Of a stretch of DNA of 64,000 bases, positions 49,407-58,781 are shown in pieces; the first letter of the stretch is position 1, and every line of letters begins with the position of its first letter. The notes beneath the pieces were generated by a model. That model saw only the letters and a list, made by a program, of their open reading frames with translations. It made no database searches and was not told the origin of the DNA. The stretch comes from an uncultured Lachnospiraceae bacterium (GTDB lineage: Bacteria; Bacillota; Clostridia; Lachnospirales; Lachnospiraceae), in the NCBI GenBank assembly GCA_910587295.1, contig CAJULP010000087.1, positions 62,001 to 126,000 of the forward strand, read 5' to 3'. Made by a program: the position numbers and the translations under genes.

Positions 49407-50619
49407 GGAAAAAAGCAGTGCAATTAATATAGATGTGGCGATGAGAAAGCTTCAGGAAGTCATTTTGTTTCTTATGACAGGGGCGGCAACCGGTCTTGCG
49501 GCATGGCTGTACGGAAAAACCGTGATTGAAATAACCGGGGTTGTGGTTTTGGCGCTTCTCGGGGTCAGCGGGGTGATTTTTGCAATTGAGCAGAGTCAGG
49601 AGGCGGATTCCTTTTTATTTGATAATAAAGAGCATTTGGGCAGATTTTTAGTCTTATATCTTTTAGCGCTTGCGGGAAGTTTGGTATTTCCTCTTCTGCC
49701 CGCAGGGGGATGGCCTTATCTTGCGGCGTTTATCGGGCTGATGCTTTTTTCCAACCAGATAGTGGGTTTGAGTTCGGCTGCGGTTTTGCTGCTTGTCACA
49801 TGTCTTCTCTATACGGGGAATAACGGAAATATTGCTTTTTATGTATACTTTGTGGGCGGCCTGGCAGGGATTGTGGTATTTTCCTATCTGAATGTCAGCT
49901 TTAAGGTGGGGCTTCCGATTCTGGTCTCTTTGATGGTGCAGATGGTCTGTCTGGCCGTGCAGGAAGTCTTGCTGGTCAATGAGCAGCTTAAGCTTCAATT
50001 ATTTCTGATTCCGGCGCTTAATCTGCTGGTGAGCCTGATTTTACTTTTAATTTTGTTAAAATATTTCAGCTTTTCCATTATCTATAAAAACCGTGATCTG
50101 TTTATGGATATTAATGATCCGGAATGTCCGCTTTTGGTGGAATTAAAAAATGCTTCAAAAGAAGAATACTATCATGCGGTACATACAGCTTATTTGTGCG
50201 ACAGGATTGCCAAGAGGTTAAAGCTGGATGACGCTATGGTGAAAGCCTGTGGATATTACCACAGGATCGGTATTATCAAAGGAGAGGTTAATTGGGAAAA
50301 CACCCAGTTTATTTTAGAGGAAAACAGGTTTCCGCAACAAGTCAAGGATGTGCTCAGGGAATATCTGGACAGTGCGGAGCAGATGGTCTCCAAAGAAACG
50401 ATCATCCTTCTTTTTTCGGATACGGTGATCACTTCTATCAGTTATTTATTTTCCAAAGATCCGCAGATAGAGATTGATTATCCGAAGATCATAAACGGGA
50501 TCTTCAAAAAAAGGGTGGAAAGCGGCATGATCGATCAGAGCAATCTGACCTTTGGGGAATTTCAGGAAATGAAAAAGATTTTGTTGGAGGAACGGTTATA
50601 TTATGACTTCTTACGTTGA
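49381..50619 (+). CDS. Degenerate 7TM-HD (YqfF/PgpH-like) membrane protein
   Basis: A 412-residue protein in the place between phoH and ybeY that Bacillus gives to YqfF/PgpH, the cyclic-di-AMP phosphodiesterase. Six or seven membrane segments (about 20-220) lead into a cytoplasmic HD-like domain. That domain is degenerate: the defining His-Asp pair is His-Arg here (YYHRIG, H294 R295; Arg codon 50263-50265), and the later REHHGT-like motif reads REYLDS. The large outer 7TMR-HDED domain is also missing, so it is about 300 residues shorter than PgpH. It is probably not an active phosphodiesterase but may keep a binding role. Start ATG 49381 with GGAAGG; it overlaps ybeY by 17 bases. Confidence 0.8.
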   Translation: MQDMEKDVEEKSSAINIDVAMRKLQEVILFLMTGAATGLAAWLYGKTVIEITGVVVLALLGVSGVIFAIEQSQEADSFLFDNKEHLGRFLVLYLLALAGSLVFPLLPAGGWPYLAAFIGLMLFSNQIVGLSSAAVLLLVTCLLYTGNNGNIAFYVYFVGGLAGIVVFSYLNVSFKVGLPILVSLMVQMVCLAVQEVLLVNEQLKLQLFLIPALNLLVSLILLLILLKYFSFSIIYKNRDLFMDINDPECPLLVELKNASKEEYYHAVHTAYLCDRIAKRLKLDDAMVKACGYYHRIGIIKGEVNWENTQFILEENRFPQQVKDVLREYLDSAEQMVSKETIILLFSDTVITSISYLFSKDPQIEIDYPKIINGIFKKRVESGMIDQSNLTFGEFQEMKKILLEERLYYDFLR

Positions 50620-51106
50620 AAATGAAACCTCCATAACGTTTGATTTTGATATCAAAGAAGTTCTGGATCAGGTTATGGAGCAGGTACTTGCGATGGAAGA
50701 CTGTCCTTATGAGGCGCAGGTGAACCTGCTGATTACGGATGATGATGGAATCCGTGGTTTTAACCGGGAATACAGGCAGATTGACGCGCCTACTGATGTT
50801 CTTTCTTTTCCGATGCTTTCGTTTGAACAGGAAGGGGATTTTTCTGAGGCAGAGGAACAGGAGGCAGACTGTTTTGACCCGGAAAGCGGCGAATTATTGT
50901 TGGGCGATATTATTGTTTCAGCATCTAAGGTGTATGAACAGGCGTTAAAATACGGCCATTCTGAAAAAAGGGAATTTGCTTTCCTTGTGGCGCACAGCAT
51001 GCTGCATCTTTGCGGGTATGACCATATGGAGGAAGAAGCGGCAAAAGAAATGGAAACAAAACAGGAGCAGGTGTTAAATACACTTGGAATCACAAGAGAT
51101 ATTTAA
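50603..51106 (+). CDS. ybeY: Endoribonuclease YbeY
   Basis: YbeY is a zinc RNase involved in 16S rRNA 3' processing and ribosome quality control. The 167-residue sequence has the family start region LITDDDGIRGFNREYR and TDVLSFPM, and the zinc motif HSMLHLCGYDH with its three histidines. The length is normal. GAGGAACGG lies before ATG 50603 within the preceding gene, showing coupled translation in the yqfC-yqfD-phoH-HD-ybeY run. Confidence 0.95.
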   Translation: MTSYVENETSITFDFDIKEVLDQVMEQVLAMEDCPYEAQVNLLITDDDGIRGFNREYRQIDAPTDVLSFPMLSFEQEGDFSEAEEQEADCFDPESGELLLGDIIVSASKVYEQALKYGHSEKREFAFLVAHSMLHLCGYDHMEEEAAKEMETKQEQVLNTLGITRDI

Positions 51107-51123
51107 AGGATACGGGGGTATCT

Positions 51124-52746
51124 ATGGGGAAAGTGCGTGAACGAAAAACTTCTTCAAGAAGAGATACGGTGATGATCATTTCAGGAATCAGCATGATCGG
51201 TATGCTGGTCTTCAGGCTGGTTCTGGGAAAATTAATTGGCGATATAGGTATTGCATGTTTTGGAATAGCATATGAGATTTATTTTGTGATAGCAGGTGCG
51301 GTTTCTTATGGATTGTCCGAGGCGGTTTCTTCCCTTGTCAGATACCGGGTAAGGAGAGGGCAGTACAAAAATGCACAAAAAGTATTAGGGGGTGCGGTGC
51401 TTGCCGGCTGTGTGCTAGGTGCGGTTATAGGGGCTGTCATCTTATTGTGGGCGCATACGATCGCAGGCCGTGTTTTTGGTGTTCCGCTATCAGGACAGGC
51501 GGTCTTTATGATTGCGCCGGCAATTATTTTTTTGATTTTAACGGGAATATTAAGAGGCTATTTTCAGGGGAACGGGGCCAGGGTACCTGTCATGCATTCC
51601 CAGATCCTGCAGGTGTTTTTCTTTTTTGCAGGAGGGATGGCAGGGGTGGTTCCTTTCCGTAATTACGGGACAAAGGTTTCTGCTCTTTTGCAGAATCCGG
51701 ATTATGCCAATGCCTATGGGGCCATGGGGGCCTGCATAGGGATCCTTTGTGCTTCCATCCTTTGTCTGCTGCATTTACTTATTATTTATATTCTTTTCAG
51801 GCACGGCATTCATGATCAGCTTGGCAGGGAGCCGCAAAAAAGTCAGGATGGCATGTTTTATGTGTTACGTATGGTATTGGGAACAGGGGGGATCTATGCC
51901 TTATACTGTTTCTTTTCCAATGGCTGGCTTTTAGTTGATGCGGCAGTCATGTTCCGGGCAGGCAGGGATGCGGAAGGGCTCATCGGGCAATGGGGAGCAT
52001 ATTATGGGAAAGTGATGGCCCTTATTGGAATTGCGGCAAATGTCATCAGTATGATATGTCTGTATCCGATTCGGCGTATCGTTGTTTTGTGGGAGCGGGA
52101 TGAGGATCGTCTGGCAAGGGAAAAGCTGGGGATTTTAATCCATCAGTGTGCGGCGATTGCCATACCGGCAGCTATTTTCCTTGCAGTACTTGCAGAAAAT
52201 CTGCTGGATATGATCTATGGCGGTGATAACAGCCAGTCGGCTTTGTGGATACAGGCAGGATGTGTTACCATAGTCTTGTTTGTCTTTACCAATATTTTTA
52301 TGGAGATTTTATTAAGGTCAAGAAAGCTGCTCTTTGTGGCGGGAATAACGGCTGGTGGGTTTGTCCTGCAGCTTGGCGTCATGTTTCTTCTTGTCCGCAC
52401 AGATATGGAGGTTATGGGGCTTATCGTCAGCAGTATTGTTTATTATCTGGCTATAGCGGGCTGCAGCTTCTTTCTTGTGGCAAGAAGGATCCGGTACAGG
52501 CAGGAATGGATAAGGACGTTTGCGGTCACAGCCGTTGCGGCTGCCATAGCGGGGATCCTGGCAATGGTTTTAAACAAAGTGGCAGGACCGCTAGGGGCTT
52601 TGATATCCATGCTGATTTCGCTGGCGGCTGCCATAGCGGTTTATCTGGTGATCTTGATCTTTCTTCGGGCTTTTCGTAATGAGGAATTAGATGAGATGGC
52701 AGGCGGTTTTCTTTTTAAGAAACTTGCCCGGCTGTTCCGCATGTGA
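51124..52746 (+). CDS. MOP-superfamily flippase (SpoVB/polysaccharide type)
   Basis: A 540-residue polytopic protein with 12-14 hydrophobic segments through its whole length. The MOP/MVF signatures include an N-terminal DTVMIISGISMIGMLVFR segment, the positively charged loops between segments (RYRVRRGQYKNAQKV) and LRGYFQGNGARVPVM near segment 5. Such proteins flip lipid-linked wall or polysaccharide precursors; SpoVB does so for spore cortex. Whether this one serves the cortex, MurJ's role or a polysaccharide cannot be told. Its place right after ybeY and sporulation genes favours a spore or wall role. It begins 17 bp after ybeY. Confidence 0.85.
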   Translation: MGKVRERKTSSRRDTVMIISGISMIGMLVFRLVLGKLIGDIGIACFGIAYEIYFVIAGAVSYGLSEAVSSLVRYRVRRGQYKNAQKVLGGAVLAGCVLGAVIGAVILLWAHTIAGRVFGVPLSGQAVFMIAPAIIFLILTGILRGYFQGNGARVPVMHSQILQVFFFFAGGMAGVVPFRNYGTKVSALLQNPDYANAYGAMGACIGILCASILCLLHLLIIYILFRHGIHDQLGREPQKSQDGMFYVLRMVLGTGGIYALYCFFSNGWLLVDAAVMFRAGRDAEGLIGQWGAYYGKVMALIGIAANVISMICLYPIRRIVVLWERDEDRLAREKLGILIHQCAAIAIPAAIFLAVLAENLLDMIYGGDNSQSALWIQAGCVTIVLFVFTNIFMEILLRSRKLLFVAGITAGGFVLQLGVMFLLVRTDMEVMGLIVSSIVYYLAIAGCSFFLVARRIRYRQEWIRTFAVTAVAAAIAGILAMVLNKVAGPLGALISMLISLAAAIAVYLVILIFLRAFRNEELDEMAGGFLFKKLARLFRM

Positions 52747-52809
52747 CAGAAGTATACTTTTGGGTATTTTGGCTGATACTGTTTATAAAAAATAGTAAGA
52801 GAGGTTACT

Positions 52810-53436
52810 ATGAAATTTGTAAAACGGATCAGCCTGTTTTTTATTTATCCGCTAAGTATGTTCAGCCTGGGATTTGCAGCGAATATGGCAATCATGGAAT
52901 TTTTTTATCCGGGGGATGAAAAAACAGTTATTATGCCGGAGGAACCGGAAGTTGAGGTAAAAGAGCAGATTCAGGTATCAGTCAGTGATGAGCCGGTGGT
53001 GACGGCGGATACACAGTATATCGTGCAGGAATATGATATGGGGGATACGACCGTACAGGAAAATGAGGTGAAGGCGCCGGATAAGTTTATTGGTCTTGAC
53101 AGAGAAAGGTTAGCGGAGGAGATCAATAATTACAATCAAAATCCTTCCCTGACGGATCTTGAAAAAGGTTTCCGCTATATGGAGCTTGTTTCTTTTTCAG
53201 ACAAAAAGGTTGTGGTAAAGAAAAGTTATGAGCTGCCAAAGGAAGATAAAGGCTTTTTTTTGATGAATGAAAATCACTATGTGGTCGTGTATGATCAGAG
53301 CCTGTCGGAGGTTTATATGAATACTGACATTTTGGTGGAGGATTTATCCGCGGAACTGCAGGAGGAGATCATACAAATGAAATACGTGGAGAATGAAAAA
53401 GAACTATTCAATTTTCTGGAATCCTATTCCAGTTAG
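52810..53436 (+). CDS. BofC-like protein
   Basis: A 208-residue protein with one N-terminal membrane segment or signal (about 7-30, SLFFIYPLSMFSLGFAANM) and an outer domain. The C-terminal half follows the BofC pattern from memory: a glycine/aromatic turn and the hydrophobic strand HYVVVYDQ, a VYMNTDILVEDLSAELQEE segment like the usual threonine-iso-leu-LP block, and an ending NEKELFNFLESYSS. BofC is a forespore protein that restrains the SigK checkpoint in Bacillus. The call rests on pattern only. The gene stands alone, with AGAGAGG before ATG 52810. Confidence 0.5.
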   Translation: MKFVKRISLFFIYPLSMFSLGFAANMAIMEFFYPGDEKTVIMPEEPEVEVKEQIQVSVSDEPVVTADTQYIVQEYDMGDTTVQENEVKAPDKFIGLDRERLAEEINNYNQNPSLTDLEKGFRYMELVSFSDKKVVVKKSYELPKEDKGFFLMNENHYVVVYDQSLSEVYMNTDILVEDLSAELQEEIIQMKYVENEKELFNFLESYSS

Positions 53437-53462
53437 GAAGAAAGTGCAGGAGAGAGAATGCA

Positions 53463-54695
53463 ATGGGTAAACATGTCAAAATTGCAGTGATTGGGGCAGG
53501 GGCATCAGGTATGATGGCTGCCATTGCCGCAGCCGGGAGGGGCGCTGAGGTAACGCTTTTTGAGAAAAACGACAGAATCGGGAAAAAGATCCTGGCTACC
53601 GGGAACGGTAAGTGCAATTTAAGTAATTTAAACTGTGTGGCAGAAAGCTATTATTGTTCTGATAAAGAAAAGCTTCAAAGGATGCTCGATGTTTTTTCAC
53701 CCTGGGATACGATTTCTTTTTTTGAAAGTATGGGATTGATGATCAAGGATAAGGATGGAAGTTTATATCCTTATTCTGAGCAGGCGTCGGCGGTTTTGGA
53801 TGTTCTGCGGATGGAGCTTGCCGAAAAGAAAGTTACGGTAATACCTGAAAGCGAAATCAATTTTGCGGAGTTTCGGAAAGAAAAATCCGCTTTTGGTCTG
53901 AGAGATAAAAACGGTAAAACCGTTTTTTTTCAAAAACTGATCATTGCGGGAGGAAGTCCGGCATCAATGCCAAAGGGAGGTAAAAGCGCTTATCATTTGG
54001 CAAAGCTCTTTGGACATCATGTAAAGGAGCTTGTTCCCGGACTGGTGCAGCTTAAATCTGACGAGGGATTTTGTAAGGCCCTTGCTGGAGTCAGATGCGG
54101 AGCCAAAATAAATCTGATAGCGGACGGGAATGTGGCGGCATCGGAGGAAGGCGAGGTGCAGTTTACGGACTATGGGGTTTCAGGGATTCCGGTATTCCAG
54201 TTCAGCAGGCAGGCGGCATATGCAATGGCAAAAAAAGAAAATGTAAGTGTAGTTCTTGACTTTTTTCCGGAACAGGATGTGGATGCTTTCCGTTTTTTTT
54301 GTAAACTAAGGTATGAGGCACATAAAAACCGGACATTGGAAGAATTTTTGACCGGAACACTAAATAAGAAGATCAATATGGTCCTTATCAAGAGAAACGG
54401 TTATAAGCCCGGAATGAAAGCCGCTGATATCGGGTGTGATAAAATCCTGCAGCTTATGGATCAGTGTAAAAGCTTTTCTTTACATATAAGCGGAGTAAAC
54501 CCCATAGAACATGCACAGGTTTGTGCGGGAGGGGTTGATTTTGGAGAAATTAATGACCGGATGGAATCCAGGCTGTTTCCCGGATTATATTTTGCCGGAG
54601 AAATGGTGGACGTGGATGGCTGCTGCGGAGGATACAATCTCCAATGGGCCTGGACAAGTGGCTATATTGCGGGGGTGAATGCGTCAAATGCTTAG
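53463..54695 (+). CDS. HI0933/BaiN-like FAD-dependent oxidoreductase
   Basis: A 410-residue flavoprotein. The FAD loop is VIGAGASGMMAAIAAAGRG, and the family block RIGKKILATGNGKCNLSN, the LYPYSEQASAVLDVL segment and GGYNLQWAWTSGYIAG at the end are typical of the HI0933 family, which includes BaiN of bile-acid dehydroxylating clostridia. The substrate is unknown; no bai genes are nearby, so no bile-acid role is claimed. It overlaps the next flavoprotein by 8 bases. AGGAGAG precedes ATG 53463. Confidence 0.9.
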   Translation: MGKHVKIAVIGAGASGMMAAIAAAGRGAEVTLFEKNDRIGKKILATGNGKCNLSNLNCVAESYYCSDKEKLQRMLDVFSPWDTISFFESMGLMIKDKDGSLYPYSEQASAVLDVLRMELAEKKVTVIPESEINFAEFRKEKSAFGLRDKNGKTVFFQKLIIAGGSPASMPKGGKSAYHLAKLFGHHVKELVPGLVQLKSDEGFCKALAGVRCGAKINLIADGNVAASEEGEVQFTDYGVSGIPVFQFSRQAAYAMAKKENVSVVLDFFPEQDVDAFRFFCKLRYEAHKNRTLEEFLTGTLNKKINMVLIKRNGYKPGMKAADIGCDKILQLMDQCKSFSLHISGVNPIEHAQVCAGGVDFGEINDRMESRLFPGLYFAGEMVDVDGCCGGYNLQWAWTSGYIAGVNASNA

Positions 54696-56307
54696 GATTA
54701 ATCAATTACAGCTTCCTGTGGGACATTCCCGGGAGGATCTGACTGCCAAAGTTAAAAAGATTTTACGGACAGACAAAACACCTGATATTTTTGTTGTGCG
54801 GCGTTCCGTTGATGCCAGGAAAAAGCCGGATCTTTATTTTAACTATATTTTAAATGTGAAAGTGGACCGGCAAAAAGAAGTATATAAGAGATGTGACCGG
54901 AAGCAGGTGCAGGTTTTTGAGGAGCGGCCTTATCGTTTTCCGGTGAAAGGTTATCAGGGCAAAGTCCGTCCGGTGGTCATCGGAAGCGGGCCGGCAGGAT
55001 TGTTTTGTGCCCTGATGCTTGCAAAGGCGGGATTTCATCCGCTATTGCTTGAACGGGGCAGGCCGGTCAGGGAGCGGCTGCGGGATGTGGAAAATTTTTG
55101 GGAGAAAGGGAAGCTTGCCCCGGAATCTAATGTACAGTTCGGGGAGGGCGGTGCCGGAACTTTTTCTGACGGGAAATTAAATACCCTGGTGAAGGATACA
55201 TATGGGCGGAACAGGGAAGTACTCCGCATTTTTGTAAAAGCCGGGGCTCCGGAAGAGATTTTATATGACCATAAGCCCCACATGGGAACCGATATCTTGT
55301 GCAATGTGGTCGAAAATCTGCGCCATGCCATCGAAGACGCAGGGGGGTGTATCCGGTTTGGGGCGAAGGTTTCGGATCTTCAAATAAAGGATGGGCAGAT
55401 AAAGGGCGTGGTATTAGATGGCGGAGAAGAGATAGGGGCTTCTTATGTGGTACTTGCGCCAGGACATAGCGCCAGAGATACCTTTGCCATGCTTAAGGAA
55501 AGAAACATTCGGATGGAGGCCAAGCCTTTTGCGGTGGGGATGCGGGTGGAGCATCCGCAAAGACTGATTGATCAGGCGCAATACGGATTAGAGCGGCATC
55601 CGGTTTTAGGAAGCGCATCCTATAAAGTAACCGCAAAATCAGGGGGGAGGGGCGTATATTCGTTTTGCATGTGCCCGGGAGGATTTGTGGTCAATGCGTC
55701 CTCTGAAGCAGGCCGCCTTGCGATCAATGGGATGAGCTATAGCAAACGGGATGGACAAAATGCCAACAGTGCCATTATCGTGTCTGTTTCTCCAGAGGAC
55801 TTTGAAGACGGCGGACCGTTAGCGGGCGTGGAATTTCAGAGAAAGCTTGAGGAAAAGGCTTACCGGCTTGCAAAAGGGAAAATTCCGGTGGAACGGTACA
55901 AGGATTATAAAGATGCCGTTTTGGGAAGCAGTGCGCCAGGAGATGGCAAAGAGCAGGGGAAGATTCCGGACGGGTTTGCTCCCTGTATCAAGGGGACATG
56001 GGAATATGCAGCGGTCCACCAGATCTTACCCCAGGAACTCCGGGCGGCTTTTGTAGAAGGAATGGAACATTTCGGCAGGGTGATCCCAGGCTTTAACGAC
56101 GGGAACGCACTGGTGGAGGGAATCGAAAGCAGGACCTCGTCACCGGTACGGATCTTACGGAATGAGAAATTGCAGTCATCCGTGAAGGGGCTGTACCCTT
56201 GCGGGGAAGGAGCCGGGTATGCGGGCGGAATCACGTCGGCGGCGATGGACGGCATTCAGGTGGCGGAGATGGTGGCAAAGCATATTCTGGAAGCGGAAAA
56301 GAAATAG
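54688..56307 (+). CDS. FAD-dependent protein, long NAD(P)/FAD oxidoreductase family
   Basis: A 539-residue protein. The first 90 residues are a ferredoxin-like or RNA-binding-like extension (INQLQLPVGHSREDL, DIFVVRRSVDARKKPDLY). The FAD loop IGSGPAGLFCALMLAKAG and the blocks FGEGGAGTFSDGKLNTL and GRVIPGFNDGNALVEGIESRTSSPVRI follow, ending in GAGYAGGITSAAMDGI. This family is widespread and uncharacterised. ATG 54688 overlaps the previous gene; ATG 54679 is an alternative with a poorer ribosome site. The pair with the HI0933-like flavoprotein is common in Clostridia. Confidence 0.88.
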   Translation: MLRINQLQLPVGHSREDLTAKVKKILRTDKTPDIFVVRRSVDARKKPDLYFNYILNVKVDRQKEVYKRCDRKQVQVFEERPYRFPVKGYQGKVRPVVIGSGPAGLFCALMLAKAGFHPLLLERGRPVRERLRDVENFWEKGKLAPESNVQFGEGGAGTFSDGKLNTLVKDTYGRNREVLRIFVKAGAPEEILYDHKPHMGTDILCNVVENLRHAIEDAGGCIRFGAKVSDLQIKDGQIKGVVLDGGEEIGASYVVLAPGHSARDTFAMLKERNIRMEAKPFAVGMRVEHPQRLIDQAQYGLERHPVLGSASYKVTAKSGGRGVYSFCMCPGGFVVNASSEAGRLAINGMSYSKRDGQNANSAIIVSVSPEDFEDGGPLAGVEFQRKLEEKAYRLAKGKIPVERYKDYKDAVLGSSAPGDGKEQGKIPDGFAPCIKGTWEYAAVHQILPQELRAAFVEGMEHFGRVIPGFNDGNALVEGIESRTSSPVRILRNEKLQSSVKGLYPCGEGAGYAGGITSAAMDGIQVAEMVAKHILEAEKK

Positions 56308-56323
56308 CAAAGGAGGGCCGTCT

Positions 56324-56911
56324 ATGGAAGAAAAAGGGTATATCAGGAAACAGGGTATCAGAAGCAGGTATCTTGGGCTTCGCAATAACCTTTCTGCCGG
56401 CGAGCGTAAACAGAAAAGCCAGGAAATCTGGGAACATGTAAAGGGTGACCCCAAATACCAGGCTGCCCGGGAAGTCCTTGTCTATATGGATTACCGCAGC
56501 GAGGTCATGACCACCGGGCTTGTGGAAGAGCTTTTGGCGGACACTTCCAAAAAAGTGTTTGCGCCGAAGGTAGAAGGGATGCATATCAGATTTTATGAGA
56601 TTAAATCTTTGGATGAGTTAAAAAAGGGATATCAGGGAATCCGAGAGCCGGAAGAAAACCCGGAAAAGCGCTTTACCCCTGATATGGCAGCAAGGCTGGA
56701 GGCGGTGGTTTTGGTACCCGGTGCGGCATTTGACAGGCAAAGAGGGAGGATAGGATACGGAAAGGGATTCTATGACCGTTTTTTCTCGGATTATGGGGAA
56801 GTTTATGGGATAGCGCTTTCTTTTTCCTGCCAGATTGCCAAGGAAATACCAATGGAGCCCCATGACAGGCGGCCGGATATCATAGTCACGGAAAACGGGA
56901 TTATCCGATAG
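56324..56911 (+). CDS. 5-formyltetrahydrofolate cyclo-ligase
   Basis: This ATP-dependent enzyme recycles 5-formyl-THF to 5,10-methenyl-THF. The 195-residue protein has an N-terminal basic segment (KGYIRKQGIRSRYLGLR), the VLVYMDYRSEVMTT region and the ATP/folate motif LVPGAAFDRQRGRIGYGKGFYDRFF. The length is normal. ATG 56324 has AAAGGAGGG in front; the longer reading upstream would lie in the preceding gene. With fhs and folD at 37.9-40.4 kb it completes part of the folate one-carbon set. Confidence 0.93.
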   Translation: MEEKGYIRKQGIRSRYLGLRNNLSAGERKQKSQEIWEHVKGDPKYQAAREVLVYMDYRSEVMTTGLVEELLADTSKKVFAPKVEGMHIRFYEIKSLDELKKGYQGIREPEENPEKRFTPDMAARLEAVVLVPGAAFDRQRGRIGYGKGFYDRFFSDYGEVYGIALSFSCQIAKEIPMEPHDRRPDIIVTENGIIR

Positions 56912-56926
56912 AAAGGAATGATGAAT

Positions 56927-58171
56927 ATGAATATGTTACAGGAATTAGGACAACATGCTAAAAGCGCAAAATATGAATTACAGAAACTAAGTACACAGGA
57001 AAAGAACAAAGCGTTATTAGCGGTGGCAGACGCCCTGGTTTTGGAAAGCGGGCGGATCATAGAGCAGAACGCCATAGATTTAAAAAATGGGGAAGAAAAA
57101 GGGATGCATCCGGGGCTTTTGGACAGACTGCGGCTTGATGAAAGCAGGATAAAAGGGATGGCGGAAGGGCTTCGTCAGGTTGTAAACCTTCCGGACCCGG
57201 TGGGGGAAGTGTTAGAGACCTATACACGTCTTAACGGGCTTAGTATCCAAAAAAGGCGTGTGCCGATCGGCGTGATTGGTATCATTTATGAGTCCAGGCC
57301 CAATGTCACTGCAGACGCATTCGGACTTTGCTTTAAAAGCGGGAATGCGGTGATCTTAAAGGGCGGAAGTGATGCCATTCATTCCAATATGGCGATCACC
57401 TCGGTGATCAGGGAGGCTCTTTTGAAAGAGGGAATCACGGCGGATGCCATTTTGCTGATCGAATCCACTGACAGGAGCGTAGTCCAGGAGTTTATGAGGC
57501 TTAGGGAATATGTGGATTTGCTGATTCCAAGGGGCGGCGCCGGGCTTATTAAAAGCGTGGTGGAAGGAAGCACCATCCCGGTGATCGAGACAGGAACGGG
57601 GAACTGTCATATTTATGTAGATGAATTTGCGGATCCGGAAAAGGCGGTTCCCATCATTATTAATGCCAAGACACAGCGTATTGGCGTATGTAACGCCTGT
57701 GAGTCACTGGTGATCCATGAGGCAGCCGCCGCCAGGCTTTTGCCGGCACTTTCCGATGCCCTTAAGGAACATGGTGTGGAAATCCGTGGAGATCATAAGG
57801 TACAGGAAATGATCGATTGTGTGCCGGCGGCGGAAGAAGATTACGGGAGGGAATATCTGGATTATATCATCTCTATGAAGACCGTGTCGTCCATTGAGGA
57901 AGCAATTGCGCATATCAATAAATACAATACAAAGCATTCCGAAGCGATCATAACGGAAAATACGGAAAATGCGCAGAAGTTTTTACACGAAGTGGATGCA
58001 GCCTGCGTCTATGTGAATGCTTCCACCAGATTTACGGACGGGTTTGAATTTGGGTTTGGGGCGGAGATCGGGATCAGCACCCAAAAGCTCCATGCCAGAG
58101 GGCCTATGGGGCTTAAGGAGCTGACATCCTATAAGTATGTCATTACAGGAAACGGGCAGATACGGCCTTAA
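56927..58171 (+). CDS. proA: Gamma-glutamyl phosphate reductase
   Basis: ProA reduces gamma-glutamyl phosphate to glutamate semialdehyde in proline synthesis, using NADPH. The 414-residue protein has the VPIGVIGIIYESRPNVTADAF block, the LKGGSDAIHSN segment, the catalytic Cys in RIGVCNACES and the C-terminal GFGAEIGISTQKLHARGPMG. The start is uncertain among four close ATGs (56918, 56921, 56927, 56933); 56927 has AAAGGA at 9 bases. ProB, the kinase that usually precedes it, is not in the window. Confidence 0.94.
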   Translation: MNMLQELGQHAKSAKYELQKLSTQEKNKALLAVADALVLESGRIIEQNAIDLKNGEEKGMHPGLLDRLRLDESRIKGMAEGLRQVVNLPDPVGEVLETYTRLNGLSIQKRRVPIGVIGIIYESRPNVTADAFGLCFKSGNAVILKGGSDAIHSNMAITSVIREALLKEGITADAILLIESTDRSVVQEFMRLREYVDLLIPRGGAGLIKSVVEGSTIPVIETGTGNCHIYVDEFADPEKAVPIIINAKTQRIGVCNACESLVIHEAAAARLLPALSDALKEHGVEIRGDHKVQEMIDCVPAAEEDYGREYLDYIISMKTVSSIEEAIAHINKYNTKHSEAIITENTENAQKFLHEVDAACVYVNASTRFTDGFEFGFGAEIGISTQKLHARGPMGLKELTSYKYVITGNGQIRP

Positions 58172-58215
58172 AGTGACCGGTCATGCTTCTATGGTTACCT
58201 CTTACGCAAAAGCTA

Positions 58216-58243
58216 TTTACACTTTCTTATTATTCGATATACT
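58216..58243 (+). promoter_or_regulatory. Promoter of the LytTR/LiaF-like operon
   Basis: TTTACA (58216-58221), 16-bp spacer, TATACT (58238-58243), 38 bases before the start codon at 58282. The gap is AT-rich compared with its neighbours. Confidence 0.65.
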
Positions 58244-58281
58244 TAAGCCATAAAGAAGCGAAAGGCAATTGAGGGAACGTT

Positions 58282-58755
58282 ATGAGGGTGAAGATAGAAA
58301 TTGAGGAAGGTCTTATAGAAAATGAAGTTATCATCCGATGCGGCTGTCTGGATGATGAGATCATCAGTCTGCAGAATGCCATTTCGAAGCAAAATAACGG
58401 AAAGCAGTGCCTTGCGCTTTGTGACGGGGGAACAGATTACTACATCCCTATGAATGAAATTTATTTTTTTGAGACGGAAGGACGGGAGATCCGGGCCCAC
58501 ACTGCGGACAAAATATTTGCCTGTGCTTATAAGCTTTATGAACTGGAAGAATTGCTGCCGGGATGTTTTATGAGGATATCCAAATCTTCCATTGTGAACA
58601 TGGAATATGTTTATTCCATCACCAGGAACCTGACTGCTTCCAGTGTGGTGGAATTTATCGGAAGCAAAAAGCGGGTGCTGGTAAGCAGGGCATATTACAA
58701 GGCATTTGTGGAACGGCTCCGCGAGCGGAAGCTGGGATGTAAGGATTCTCATTGA
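58282..58755 (+). CDS. LytTR-family DNA-binding regulator
   Basis: A 157-residue regulator without a receiver domain. The C-terminal half (about 55-150) is a LytTR domain: YYIPMNEIYFFETEGREIRAH, YKLYELEELLPG, FMRISKSSIVNMEYV. The N-terminal 50 residues (KIEIEEGLIENEVIIRCG) form a small beta-rich region seen in stand-alone LytTR regulators. These usually control an adjacent membrane protein gene, typically DUF3021; here the partner is a LiaF-like membrane protein 26 bp on. GAGGGAA precedes ATG 58282. The signal is unknown. Confidence 0.9.
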   Translation: MRVKIEIEEGLIENEVIIRCGCLDDEIISLQNAISKQNNGKQCLALCDGGTDYYIPMNEIYFFETEGREIRAHTADKIFACAYKLYELEELLPGCFMRISKSSIVNMEYVYSITRNLTASSVVEFIGSKKRVLVSRAYYKAFVERLRERKLGCKDSH

Positions 58756-58781
58756 GGTAGTGAGTGGAAGGAGAAAGAAAC

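Noticed and set aside
53463..54695. Bile-acid 7-dehydroxylation gene baiN
   Set aside because: The family is broad and no other bai gene is in the window.
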